DNA from: Bin5 sp965220715
Lineage (GTDB): Bacteria > Chloroflexota > Anaerolineae > Caldilineales > Caldilineaceae
Length of the DNA: 64,000 bases
Direction of reading: 5' to 3'
NCBI GenBank assembly: GCA_965220715.1
Contig: OZ244843.1
Location: forward strand, 2,046,001 to 2,110,000
Shown here: piece by piece, positions 24,837-33,833 of the stretch
How the letters are laid out: the number at the start of each line of letters is the position of its first letter
Position numbering within the stretch: the first letter of the stretch is position 1
Program-made: the position numbers and the translations under genes
The notes under the pieces: generated by a model
Told to the model about the DNA's origin: nothing
The model's database searches: none
What the model saw: only the letters and a program-made list of their open reading frames with translations

Positions 24837-25910
24837 TTGACTGAACAAAACGCAAATTCACCACCAAACGCGAACAACTCTGCCGGCCAGCCGTCCGAAC
24901 TGTACGCCGCCGCCGGCGTCGACATCGAATCCGGCAACCGCGCCGTCGACCTGATGCAGGCCGCCGTCCGCTCGACCTATACGCCGCAGGTGCTGACCGA
25001 CGTGGGCAGTTTCGGCGGTCTGTTCGCCCTGCCCGACCTGACGCCGCAACCCCTGCTTGTGGCTTCCACCGACGGTGTTGGCACCAAGGTCAAGCTGGCC
25101 GCCCAGCACAACCGCTGGCCCGGCATCGGCCATGACATCGTCAACCACTGCCTCAACGACATCTTGGCGCAGGGCGCACGGCCGCTATTTTTCCTCGACT
25201 ATATCGCCGCCGACAAACTGGTGCCGGAAAATGTGGCCGCCGTCGTACTTGGAATGGCGGACGCCTGCCGCGCCGCAGGCTGCGCGCTCCTCGGCGGCGA
25301 AACAGCCGAGATGCCTGGTGTCTACACCCCTGGCTCCTGCGACGTGGCCGGAACCATCATTGGCCTGGTCGACCGGCAAAACCTCCTTCCCCGCACACAC
25401 GCCATGCAATCGGGCGATCTGCTCTTTGGTCTGCCCAGCAGCGGCCCCCATACAAACGGTTATTCTCTCATTCGCCGCACTGTCGCCGCCCGCGATTCGC
25501 AACAGCCTCTGGAGGACGGCACAGTGCTGATCGACGCGCTGCTTGCTCCTCACCGCTCCTATCTGTCTGCCGTCCGCACCCTTGAGGAGGCCGGCATCCT
25601 CATCAAAGGACTGGCCCACATTACCGGCGGCGGCTTTGTCGACAACCTGCCCCGCATCCTTCCGCCCGGACTGCGCGCCCGAATTGACCGCAACAGCTGG
25701 GAGGTGCCGCTTCTCTTTCGCCGCCTGCTGGCCTGGAGTGGCATGGATCGCGACGAAGCCTACCGTGTATTCAACATGGGGATCGGCATGGTGGTGATCA
25801 TTGCCTCCGAGCAGGCGCGTCTCGCCCACAGCGCGCTGCCCGATGCTGTCCCCATTGGAGAGCTGGTTGGCAGCGACCAGGCCGACCCTGATGTTGCACT
25901 GGTGGGATGA
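24837..25910 (+). CDS. purM: Phosphoribosylformylglycinamidine cyclo-ligase
   Basis: A 357-residue enzyme of de novo purine synthesis, using ATP to close the imidazole ring of FGAM to AIR. The N-terminus has the AGVDIESGNRAVDLM block, then STDGVGTKVKLA and GGETAEMPGVY, which are diagnostic of PurM. GGGFVDNLPRILP and FNMGIGMVVI lie in the C-terminal domain. The start is TTG at 24837; no ATG is available until about residue 40, inside the conserved domain. It stands apart from other purine genes here. The enoyl-CoA hydratase gene downstream is separated by about 160 bp. Confidence 0.95.
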   Translation: MTEQNANSPPNANNSAGQPSELYAAAGVDIESGNRAVDLMQAAVRSTYTPQVLTDVGSFGGLFALPDLTPQPLLVASTDGVGTKVKLAAQHNRWPGIGHDIVNHCLNDILAQGARPLFFLDYIAADKLVPENVAAVVLGMADACRAAGCALLGGETAEMPGVYTPGSCDVAGTIIGLVDRQNLLPRTHAMQSGDLLFGLPSSGPHTNGYSLIRRTVAARDSQQPLEDGTVLIDALLAPHRSYLSAVRTLEEAGILIKGLAHITGGGFVDNLPRILPPGLRARIDRNSWEVPLLFRRLLAWSGMDRDEAYRVFNMGIGMVVIIASEQARLAHSALPDAVPIGELVGSDQADPDVALVG

Positions 25911-26072
25911 TCCGCAAACAGGCAGGTTGCAGGCCTGACTCCCGTCATCCCTGGCGCCCACAATATTGGCTTGCTATCCACAGCAACAGGTGAAGACTGT
26001 ACCGAAACTCTGTCGTCGAGGACATAAAGTGGGTCTGGCAGCATTCACATCGGCAAGACGGAAGGAGACTCC

Positions 26073-26855
26073 ATGGCCACCGAACTCGTTCAACTCTCGT
26101 TCAACGGTCCAATCGCAACAATCGTTCTCAACCGCGCCGCCAAGCTCAATGCGCTCAATGCAGAGATGTTGGACGCGCTGGAAGCGTACGCGGATGAACT
26201 GGACCGCAACCAGGAAGCGCGCGTTGTGCTCCTCGCCGCCACGGGTAAGGCATTCTGTGTCGGCGCAGACATTTTCGAGTGGAGCGACCTGTCGCCCCTG
26301 GAAATGGGCCGGCGCTGGATCCGCGACGGACACCGCATTTTCGCCCGCTACGCACGGCTGCCCCAGCCGGTCATCGCTGTGCTTAATGGCTACACATTCG
26401 GCGGCGGGCTGGAACTGGCGTTGGCCGCAGACCTGCGTCTGGCCGCGGAGGGGGCGCAACTCTCCTTCCCGGAGGTGAAGCTTGGGATCATTCCCGGCTG
26501 GGGGGGCACGCAACGGCTGGCACAGCTGGTCGGGCCGAGCCGGGCCAAGCAGATGATTTTCAGCGGTGAAGGCGTGGCCGCCGAGCAAGCGGAGACGTGG
26601 GGACTGGTGAACGAAGTTGTGCCGGCAGAGCGATTGGCGGAGCGAGCCCTGGACCTGGCCAAAACCATTGCCGCCAACGGCCCGGTCGCCGTCCAGCTAA
26701 CCAAGCAACTCATTGACGCCGCCATGCCCGCCAACAGTGACAGCGGCGTTGTTCTCGAGACCCTTGCCGGCAGCCTCGCCTCCTACACGGCGGACGCGCA
26801 AGAGGGAGTCTCGGCCTTCCGCCAGCGCCGCCAACCGCAGTTCAGCGGGCGTTAA
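26073..26855 (+). CDS. Enoyl-CoA hydratase/isomerase family protein
   Basis: A 260-residue crotonase-fold protein. The oxyanion-hole motifs are GKAFCVGADIFE (about 65-76) and NGYTFGGGLELALAADLRLA (about 110-130). The two catalytic acids of hydratases fall in PEVKLGIIPGWGGTQRL, where the first acid is the Glu of PEVKLG and the second position is Gly-Trp, so a hydratase is possible but not certain. It probably acts in beta-oxidation or an amino-acid degradation pathway. The ATG is preceded by GAAGGAG. No other fatty-acid gene is adjacent. It converges with the ion-channel gene. Confidence 0.9.
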   Translation: MATELVQLSFNGPIATIVLNRAAKLNALNAEMLDALEAYADELDRNQEARVVLLAATGKAFCVGADIFEWSDLSPLEMGRRWIRDGHRIFARYARLPQPVIAVLNGYTFGGGLELALAADLRLAAEGAQLSFPEVKLGIIPGWGGTQRLAQLVGPSRAKQMIFSGEGVAAEQAETWGLVNEVVPAERLAERALDLAKTIAANGPVAVQLTKQLIDAAMPANSDSGVVLETLAGSLASYTADAQEGVSAFRQRRQPQFSGR

Positions 26856-26908
26856 ACTAAGAAGACAGTACGCAACTCAAGGGGAGCAGGGGGTATGCCG
26901 CGACCCCG

Positions 26909-27715
26909 TTATTCCTCTTCGATCACCTCACCGCAATGGGGGCATACGATCCCAGCGTTCCCGGCCTTGCCCAACTCCTCCATAAAGCCCGATCCCAAGA
27001 TGCCCGCGGGAAGCGCGAACAGCCCGATGCCCACGATCGCGATCATTCCGGCCAAGAGACGCCCCGCCGCCGTGACTGGAAACACATCGCCGTAGCCGAC
27101 CGTCGTCAACGTAATAATGCTCCACCACATCGCCCTGGGAATGCTGGCGAACTCTTCCGGTTGGGCTTGATGTTCGGCAAAGAACATCAGCGACGAAGTC
27201 ATCACCAGCAGCAGAAATAGCACTGATACCACCGCAGCCAAATCGCCCCGTTTCGTATGCAGAACCCGGCCCAAAGTGCGCAGACTGGAAAAGTACCTGC
27301 TCAAGCGCACGATGCGGGCCAGCAGTCGCACAACCCGCAAGAAGCGCAGGTCCAGCCCGCGCAGATTGACAAAGAACACAACGTATATGGGCAAAACTGC
27401 CAGCATATCAATCAGCGCCAAAGGAGAGGCCATATACCGCAGCCGACCCCTCACAGGATGGGCGTATTTCGGATTCTCGGTGCAGGTCCAGACCCGCAGC
27501 AGATACTCCACCGTGAAGATCGCCACCGATATGACCTCGAACAAGTAGAAAGCACCTGGCGCTATCCGGTTAATCTCCTCCACGGTTCCCACAATCAGGG
27601 CGATGACATTCAGAGTAATCAGGGTGATGAGGGAAATGTCGAAGATTTCGCTGGCGCGGTTGCCCGGCGCAGCCTCCTCGATTATTTCGTAGACGGTTTT
27701 CTTGAGGGATTTCAT
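26909..27715 (-). CDS. Voltage-gated-type ion channel (K+ channel family)
   Basis: A 268-residue six-helix cation channel. S1-S4 fill residues 20-155, with S4 visible as RFLRVVRLLARIVRLSRYF, an Arg at every third position. The pore loop TLTTVGYGDVFP holds the K+ selectivity filter GYGD, before S6 IAIVGIGLFALPAGIL. The C-terminal tail ends CPHCGEVIEE, half of a zinc ribbon. I placed the start at 27715; the frame is open to 27829, but the extra sequence lacks a ribosome site and does not resemble the family. It probably sets membrane potential or exports K+. It converges with the crotonase gene. Confidence 0.9.
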   Translation of the reverse strand: MKSLKKTVYEIIEEAAPGNRASEIFDISLITLITLNVIALIVGTVEEINRIAPGAFYLFEVISVAIFTVEYLLRVWTCTENPKYAHPVRGRLRYMASPLALIDMLAVLPIYVVFFVNLRGLDLRFLRVVRLLARIVRLSRYFSSLRTLGRVLHTKRGDLAAVVSVLFLLLVMTSSLMFFAEHQAQPEEFASIPRAMWWSIITLTTVGYGDVFPVTAAGRLLAGMIAIVGIGLFALPAGILGSGFMEELGKAGNAGIVCPHCGEVIEEE

Positions 27716-28052
27716 TTGAGTACAAAATCGAACTGCTAACGCGAATTCAAATTGAAACCAAGACTTCCTACACGGGCTGCATCCTGCAATCGCGGGCGTC
27801 TCGCCTACTCGGCCGATAATTGCAAGCACTTGATCCCGTTAGGGATCTACTTTAGGCAGTTTTCGCGGCCTGAACTATTACTGTGAGCGAGTTGGCATTA
27901 GACAATTCGGGGAACAGAGAACGCCTTAGGCGTATGGCCAAAGGCGTGGCGTCCGCATCTTTCGCGTCGTAGAATGTCTAAAGATGTCGGCTGCACCGTC
28001 AACAGAAACTGGCGCCTCCGATGGTCTGCGACTGTTAACTTCGTCAATTCTG
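27716..28052. other. Gene-free stretch before tRNA-Val
   Basis: About 340 bp hold only short frames, with no recognised domain or ribosome site. I see no clear hairpin or repeat. Confidence 0.5.
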
Positions 28053-28129
<77 letters not shown>

Positions 28130-28175
28130 ATGTAGGGTGTGCCGTGAAAAAATGGCCTCTGCCAAAGCAGAGCAG

Positions 28176-28203
28176 AGTATAGCATCGTCTCCATATTTTG
28201 CAA
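28176..28203 (-). promoter_or_regulatory. Sigma-70-type promoter for tRNA-Val
   Basis: On the minus strand TTGCAA and TATACT are separated by 16 nt, about 45 nt upstream of the mature 5' end of tRNA-Val. Confidence 0.6.
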
Positions 28204-28296
28204 ATCTGAGCCAATAAAGCAGAATTACCGCATCGACTCTAAAAAGCCCGCCGCGCACCTGATGGCGTCCCATTCGACCTAGGCACGAAACATTCT

Positions 28297-28515
28297 ATGC
28301 CCCGCTTCCATCGCCACAGCCGACTGCTCAATCGCACTTTCTTCGCGCTGGTTATCGGCGCCGGACTCTTCGGCTGGCTTTACGCCGCCGCCAACTGGCA
28401 GCCGGACCCGTCCGCTCTGGAACTGGACTCGCTCACCGGCGGCGAAGACTGGATCGATCTCGTCGCCGGCCTGTTCGAAGACGCAATCCAGATTTTCCAG
28501 GAAATCACCGGTTAG
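28297..28515 (+). CDS. Small single-pass membrane protein (hypothetical)
   Basis: A 72-residue frame with one hydrophobic segment (FFALVIGAGLFGWLYAAA, about 15-32) after a basic N-terminus (PRFHRHSRLLNR). An acidic amphipathic C-terminus follows. The topology looks real, positive inside then anchor then acidic outside, but no ribosome site is clear and I know no family. The opposite-strand frame over the same bases has no recognisable features. It is flanked by a tRNA on one side and a convergent gene on the other. Confidence 0.4.
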   Translation: MPRFHRHSRLLNRTFFALVIGAGLFGWLYAAANWQPDPSALELDSLTGGEDWIDLVAGLFEDAIQIFQEITG

Positions 28516-28540
28516 TCGTCGCACAGCCGAAGCGCATACT

Positions 28541-29965
28541 TTATTCCTGCTGAGCCTGGCCTTCCGGCGTGTGTATGCAGAGTTGCCCGTCTTTGGCATT
28601 CAAGAACCGGCAAAGTTCAATGTAGGCAGGCCGGAAGGTAGGTGCCCCGCAACAAGGGCTTGGCTCCATAATCCCCCACCAGAACTGCTCTTCATCCTCG
28701 GCGTTTCCGTCGCTCAGCCACCCCAGATTGGGCATCGTTATCAGACTCATCAGGCCAATCCACGGACGCCAGTTAGCCTCCGCAAATTCGTATGCCCGCT
28801 TCAGATAATCCGCCTGAACCGCCATGTCAATTCCGGCGTCCCTGCCGTGCCAGCGGTAATCCGGATTCACAGGATCGGATGTCCAGCCGAACTCCAGGAG
28901 TACAATCTGTTTGTCATCGTCGCCATGCCTCTCCATGATCGCACGAATGTCCTCTACATGACGGAAACTGAAGAACCGATGCCCGCCATACCGCGACTCC
29001 GCGGCCGCGTTGGCGGGGTCCAGCTCCGGAGGCGCCGCAAACCCTACGCCATGCACGCCCAGTGCGTCGAAGTAGCCGTCGCTGCTGCCCCCCATTGCCT
29101 CGTACATCTGCTCATAAAACAGGTGGTCCGGCATGGCTAATTCGTTGTTGTCCCCGGTAGGCGCCATACCGGCGCTGATTACGAGGGCGTTCGGGTTCGC
29201 CTGTTTGATCGCCTCGTATGCCCTTCCAAGAAAATAGACGTACTCGGCCGGATTCGGGCGTTTGTGCCCCCATTCACGACTCAGATTCGGTTCATTCCAC
29301 ACCTGATAAGCCTGAATACAGCCAACGGCTTCCGGCTTACAACTATAGCGGCTGGCTAAAGCAAAAATGTAGTCGGCAAAATGATCGGCGCTAGCAGGAG
29401 GCAGACCGGCCCAAAAATCTCTCTTCTGCGGGTCGGTGGATATCCGCGCCAGCAGCTTCAGATTGCTTTCGTTCACCTGCTGCACCACTCTGTCGGAAAA
29501 AGACCAGTCGAGGTGCCCTTTACCTGCTCCCTCAATGTTCTCCCACGCGAAAGTCTGCTTTACCCAATGAAAGCCGCCTTCTCGGATCAGGTTCAAGTCC
29601 CGTTCTGCCACTTCTGGTCGCCACCAGAGAAATGCCTGTGTGCCGAAATCCGGACTTTCCATCGTCGCTGGCAGAAAGCCGCTTTCCGCAGGCTGCTCCG
29701 TTTCTTGGGGCAGCGTGGCTGGCTGCTCCTCTTCGGCTGTCGGTGTGGCAGTCGCCGGCGGCTGTGGTGTGGGCGTGGCAGGTTCGCTGGTTGCCGTGGC
29801 TGTGGGGGGCACCGGCGTATCTGTCGGTGCTTGGCTCGTTTCTCCCACCGGGGTTAATGTCTTGGTCGGCGTAGTGGTGGGCTCTTCGTCAGACCTATTG
29901 CAGGCGGCCATAGAAAACAAAGTGAATAAGAAAATCCCGAAAAGCAAGCGGCGTTGCAAGGTCAT
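28541..29965 (-). CDS. GH-A clan glycoside hydrolase-like lipoprotein
   Basis: A 474-residue exported protein. The signal peptide ends in a lipobox (FSMAACNR), and a Thr/Pro-rich linker of about 80 residues leads to the catalytic domain. The domain is a TIM barrel of the clan GH-A type (GH39/GH5-like). The acid/base is probably in QVWNEPNLS, and the nucleophile Glu in IVLLEFGWTSD near the C-terminal third. Substrate not predictable; xylosidase- and endo-glycosidase-type relatives exist. The ATG at 29965 fits the signal peptide; the frame opens 45 bp earlier. It would degrade polysaccharide at the cell surface, in keeping with the sugar-acid genes elsewhere in the window. Confidence 0.8.
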   Translation of the reverse strand: MTLQRRLLFGIFLFTLFSMAACNRSDEEPTTTPTKTLTPVGETSQAPTDTPVPPTATATSEPATPTPQPPATATPTAEEEQPATLPQETEQPAESGFLPATMESPDFGTQAFLWWRPEVAERDLNLIREGGFHWVKQTFAWENIEGAGKGHLDWSFSDRVVQQVNESNLKLLARISTDPQKRDFWAGLPPASADHFADYIFALASRYSCKPEAVGCIQAYQVWNEPNLSREWGHKRPNPAEYVYFLGRAYEAIKQANPNALVISAGMAPTGDNNELAMPDHLFYEQMYEAMGGSSDGYFDALGVHGVGFAAPPELDPANAAAESRYGGHRFFSFRHVEDIRAIMERHGDDDKQIVLLEFGWTSDPVNPDYRWHGRDAGIDMAVQADYLKRAYEFAEANWRPWIGLMSLITMPNLGWLSDGNAEDEEQFWWGIMEPSPCCGAPTFRPAYIELCRFLNAKDGQLCIHTPEGQAQQE

Positions 29966-30318
29966 TGTAAAGCCCTCAGAAAAGATGGGACTGAAAAATT
30001 CAATATCCACCGTAATTTGCGCAGCAATTTCAGTCTACTCGAGGCGGGAGGACTCCGCACAAGGACCAATGCGCCTCAAAAAGCGCAAGGTTGCAAATCA
30101 AACTGCGCCGGACTTATCGGTCCGTAGCGTTCACAAATATCTGTGCCAGGGGAAGCCGCCCTATTGTAAGTGAGATTGGAGATTATCGAAAAACTTGCGG
30201 CCTGAATTGAGACAATATGAGACCTGCTTGGCATCCCCGAGGGCGAAGCAAGGGCGGGCTCGGCGCGCGAAAAGCATTCTTTCCATGCAGTGAGTTCAAT
30301 GGCTGCCGTCTGAATCGC
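29966..30318. other. Gene-free stretch
   Basis: About 350 bp separate the GH lipoprotein from moaB, both on the minus strand. Only short frames exist, without ribosome sites or domains, and I see no strong hairpin or promoter. Confidence 0.5.
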
Positions 30319-30840
30319 TTACCGCGTAATCTCCCATGCCAGGTGCTGGATCTCCGGTAAGATCAGTTTCTCCATCGCCAACCTGACCGCATTGGTCGAT
30401 CCCGGTACACTGATAACAACGCAGCCTCGGTATGTTCCCGCGGTGGCGCGACTGAGCATCGCGGCTGCCCCTACCTCCGTGTAACTGAGCATCCGGAAAA
30501 TCTCACCGAATCCTGGCAATTCCTTCTCCAACGACCTGGACAGCACGTCATAAGTGCGATCTCGCTTGCTGACCCCGGTGCCCCCATTGAAAATGATGAC
30601 TTGCGCCCCACCGGCGCTGAACTCTTCCAGCGCCTCCGCAACCTCTTCCGGTTCATCGCGCACAATGCGGGTTGCGATCACTCGATGACCACCCGCCTCG
30701 GCCATCTGGCGGATAGCCTGGCCGCTGCGGTCCGTTTCAGGTGTGCGTGTATCGGAAACGGTGACAACCGAGAAGGCGATACTGCCTTTCTCCTCCTCCG
30801 CCTGCCGTCGATGCTCCTCGGAACTCATTGTATCCTTCAT
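30319..30840 (-). CDS. moaB: Molybdenum cofactor biosynthesis protein MoaB/MogA
   Basis: A 173-residue protein of the MoaB/MogA family, which binds molybdopterin and adenylylates it. It has VTVSDTRTPETDRSG near residue 25, the family pocket FNGGTGVSKRDRTYD (about 83-97), and GSTNAVRLAMEKLILPEIQHL near the C-terminus. The length matches MoaB (about 170). No molybdoenzyme or other Mo cofactor gene is next to it, so its use is elsewhere in the genome. A second in-frame ATG lies at 30828. Confidence 0.92.
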   Translation of the reverse strand: MKDTMSSEEHRRQAEEEKGSIAFSVVTVSDTRTPETDRSGQAIRQMAEAGGHRVIATRIVRDEPEEVAEALEEFSAGGAQVIIFNGGTGVSKRDRTYDVLSRSLEKELPGFGEIFRMLSYTEVGAAAMLSRATAGTYRGCVVISVPGSTNAVRLAMEKLILPEIQHLAWEITR

Positions 30841-30884
30841 CTTGCCCTCTCTAACTCCTGTCGCCCCGCCAGCACTGCTCGGGT

Positions 30885-31769
30885 CTATTCAGTGCGGTGA
30901 CCGGCAAAACCTCGCGGGTTCTCGAAGGCATCGACCCAAAGTCGTTGCCACGCCTCGTGATCCCGCACAACCGTTTGCAGCCCGCCTTGAGAGCGAACGA
31001 CAAACTCCGGATGCGCTGTGCGGCCAGTATGATGCCCCGTGGTCTGGTAACGCAGATCCAGAGACCAGCGGCATTTGTTGGAACGGTTGGGCGATGAGCG
31101 GTGTGGCGTAAAACGGCTCAGAAAGATGACATCTCCCTTGAAGCATTCCAGAGAAATCGGTTCTGTCTCCGGCATAACCTCCGGCGCGATCGTCGCGCCG
31201 CCGCCAGCTTGGTGGCGGCGATATCCGCCACGGTGGACGCCCGGCAGGGCCTGCATACAACCCATTTCGACGGTGGCATCGCCCAGCGGCAGCCAGCAAG
31301 TTATGATATTCGAGCCTTCCGCCTCGGCCATCATCACGCCTGCGTCCTGATGCCACGGAACAACATGAAAGGACGGTCCGCTGTGAGGATCGAACGATTC
31401 CGGTGGCTTGGCCCGCAAATGCTGGATCGGGTTGCACTCGATTTCCGGTCCGGTCAGAGTCTCCACAGCGTCCAGCAGATTTGGGTTGTGCAAGAATTCA
31501 AACATGGCCCGGCCCCGGTAGTGCATGATATCCAGCCCCTCACCCATTCTCTTGCTCTGACCGAACAGGAGTCCGTAGCGGGTCTCGAAGGGCGCGTTTT
31601 CATGCAGATCGGAAATCTCACCTTCTGCATGGAGCGCACTAGCGCGCGCATCGACCCACGCGCACAACTCGTCGATCAGGGGCTTCAAATCATCCTCGCC
31701 GAGAATGTCCTTGGCTATAACGACTCCGTTCGTGTTGAACTCTTCTACCTGCTCTTGGCTGAGTGCCAT
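30885..31769 (-). CDS. Phytanoyl-CoA dioxygenase-family protein
   Basis: A 294-residue Fe(II)/2-oxoglutarate-dependent oxygenase of the PhyH superfamily. The iron ligands are visible as the HxD of PWHQDAG near residue 140 and a distal His in PHRSSPNRS near 230. The likely 2-oxoglutarate-binding Arg follows in the latter. Family members hydroxylate fatty acyl-CoAs, phosphonates, toxins or amino acids, so the substrate is open. The frame extends upstream to 31838, but the ATG at 31769 has GAAAGGA just ahead and avoids overlap with the next gene. A second PhyH gene lies at 57141. Confidence 0.85.
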   Translation of the reverse strand: MALSQEQVEEFNTNGVVIAKDILGEDDLKPLIDELCAWVDARASALHAEGEISDLHENAPFETRYGLLFGQSKRMGEGLDIMHYRGRAMFEFLHNPNLLDAVETLTGPEIECNPIQHLRAKPPESFDPHSGPSFHVVPWHQDAGVMMAEAEGSNIITCWLPLGDATVEMGCMQALPGVHRGGYRRHQAGGGATIAPEVMPETEPISLECFKGDVIFLSRFTPHRSSPNRSNKCRWSLDLRYQTTGHHTGRTAHPEFVVRSQGGLQTVVRDHEAWQRLWVDAFENPRGFAGHRTE

Positions 31770-31809
31770 TTCCTTTCTCCCGTCCTGATGGCCTGTACCG
31801 CCCTGCGCG

Positions 31810-33714
31810 CTACTGTTCAGTCTCCTCGGCAAAACCAATGGGGAAATCTGCCGGTAGCGTCTCTGTCAACCGTTCCTCGTCGAATCCGCAACGGGGATGC
31901 CCAAAACCGCTGAGACTCTGGCCATCCGACTGCAAGTCGAAAATGATGTTGTCGTCGGCGCTAGGGCTCACCCCCGCCGGGATGTAATGTAACTGAAGAG
32001 CATCACGCACCTTCCAGGCAACGATATGATCCGCGCATGACGTGTCTCCACTGACACCCAATGCCCCCAAAAGGCTGCCACTGGCGTTGTATAGGGGAAG
32101 CCCGCCCCCAGAGCGACTCCAACCGCCGGGACGCTGCCCCACCATTGGGTCTCCTGCCTGACCATAGTCGGTGGCAGGCCCTGCGTAGGCAGTCGATGTG
32201 TCCAGAGGATTGCTCTCATGCAAGCCGTACAGGTTCCCACCCGGCTGCGTCGACGCATAGAGATTGCTCGTTGAGAAGGCCACACGCGTCAAGCTGAAGG
32301 CATTGGCCGTATTCGCCTTTTGTGCAGAAAGTACGCGGCCGCCCGGCCACTGCGAGCCCCTGTTGGCGCCAGAGAATGTAACAGCGCACACCACCCCGTC
32401 GCGGTCAACGATGGTCGCCCACATGTGATTTCCCAATCCGCCATTTTTACCGCCCGCCACAGTCGTCGCCAACGCCCTTCTCACCGCGTCATGGCTGGGC
32501 AGGCTGTCACAACCGGTAATGAACTCCGGCTCCTGTTGGCTTCTGGTTGCGCTCTCTACAAATCGAATCGTAGGTGCGCCGGGAACAGCGACTTCTTCAA
32601 ACCTTATTACCGCGCCGCGGCCAGGCTCGCCCACGCTGGCGCCGTTGACCGCTACATACGCATTCCCGTTTACGTCAAAATCGACCGACGTCGGAAAGGG
32701 CAGTCCCGTGATCACATCCTGTGACGTTTCGCCTTCGCCCACCCGGATCACTGCGCCGCTGTTGGGAATCGGGCCTTCGTCAGTGAAGATGCCGAATCGC
32801 ACAGCATACAGTTCGCCGTCCGGACCGGTGCGCAAGTCCGACAACATCGTCAGGCCGGTCGCATAGTCTTCCACGTTTCCCGTGTCCGGATCAACAATAA
32901 CGACCTTCGCCGAACCGGGCAGGAAGGGAAACCCGGGCAGAAGTGAAACGTAGATCCGGCCGTCCGCCCCAAAGGTGACACCGGTCGGCACCGGATCCGA
33001 CTCTAATGTGCCGCCCCGATAAGGATTCGGCAGCGGGCCGGGAATGCCCTCGAATACGGCAATAACCTTAGCAGTTTGGCTTACTACGTCTACCTGCACC
33101 AGTGTATTGGCGCCAGCCTCCGCCACGTATAAAAGCCCGTCCGGCCCCGTGGTCAGCCCGTATGGATGTGACTCAAGAACATAGCCGTCCGGGTTCAGTT
33201 CTTTCTCCAACTTCCACAAAGGGACGACCTCCACTACAGAACCTTGCAACACGCGCAGTACCGCGGCCGTATCGGGCAGCGCCTCTTCGCTGGCAACCCC
33301 TTGCCACACGCCGGCTGTGGCATACATTTCATTGTTGAGCAGAGCCAGTCGAGCCCCCCCAACTATGTCACTGCCAAGAAAGATCGAAGGCAATGTCGCC
33401 ACAAGCTGAGGTTGGCCCCCCGGCGTCACCCGCATCACCCGCGCTGTATTGCCATAGGTCGCCTTGATGACTTCATTCGTATTTGGATCAAGGCCCCCCA
33501 CGTCGACTTCCTGATCGCCGCCCAACCCAACATCGATTACCCAGACACTGCCGTCATCTATGACCAGCACGCCCTGGGGTCCATTCAGGCCGTCTACGAT
33601 TACCGTGCCGCCGCTTTCCTTCTCTTGCGCCATCGCGCTGTCGGCCGCGATCCACAGCGCCGACACAAGAGCAATCGCCAGCATGCTGTTGATGGAAATT
33701 CGGATAGCTTTCAA
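31810..33714 (-). CDS. ScyD/ScyE-type beta-propeller fused to GlcG/HbpS domain
   Basis: A 634-residue exported protein. Start: TTG at 33714 after GGAGAGGAGG, giving a clean signal peptide (SINSMLAIALVSALWIAA...AMAQE). Residues 30-390 form an NHL/ScyD-ScyE-like propeller with repeats such as GPDGLLYVAEAGANTLVQVD and GADGRIYVSLLPGF. From about 430 the sequence matches the GlcG/HbpS family, with GGGLPLYNASGSLLGALGVSG and TSCADHIVAWKVRDAL. HbpS-like proteins bind haem or sense redox. Each part usually occurs alone, so the fusion is unusual. It lies downstream of the LysM-cytochrome gene, which also has a haem link. Confidence 0.85.
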   Translation of the reverse strand: MKAIRISINSMLAIALVSALWIAADSAMAQEKESGGTVIVDGLNGPQGVLVIDDGSVWVIDVGLGGDQEVDVGGLDPNTNEVIKATYGNTARVMRVTPGGQPQLVATLPSIFLGSDIVGGARLALLNNEMYATAGVWQGVASEEALPDTAAVLRVLQGSVVEVVPLWKLEKELNPDGYVLESHPYGLTTGPDGLLYVAEAGANTLVQVDVVSQTAKVIAVFEGIPGPLPNPYRGGTLESDPVPTGVTFGADGRIYVSLLPGFPFLPGSAKVVIVDPDTGNVEDYATGLTMLSDLRTGPDGELYAVRFGIFTDEGPIPNSGAVIRVGEGETSQDVITGLPFPTSVDFDVNGNAYVAVNGASVGEPGRGAVIRFEEVAVPGAPTIRFVESATRSQQEPEFITGCDSLPSHDAVRRALATTVAGGKNGGLGNHMWATIVDRDGVVCAVTFSGANRGSQWPGGRVLSAQKANTANAFSLTRVAFSTSNLYASTQPGGNLYGLHESNPLDTSTAYAGPATDYGQAGDPMVGQRPGGWSRSGGGLPLYNASGSLLGALGVSGDTSCADHIVAWKVRDALQLHYIPAGVSPSADDNIIFDLQSDGQSLSGFGHPRCGFDEERLTETLPADFPIGFAEETEQ

Positions 33715-33833
33715 TTGACTCCTCCTCTCCCGCGTCGCGCCCCAATGGCACAACCGATTGCGGGGCACGCAATTGCAAATCGAACAGGAAAGTCGTCTGA
33801 CAGCGCAAGCACAACCTCTGCGCTGCCAGGCGA

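Noticed and set aside
28279..28599. Minus-strand frame of 106 residues opposite the small membrane protein
   Set aside because: It has no signal, domain or ribosome site and overlaps the GH lipoprotein's end; the plus-strand frame has better topology.
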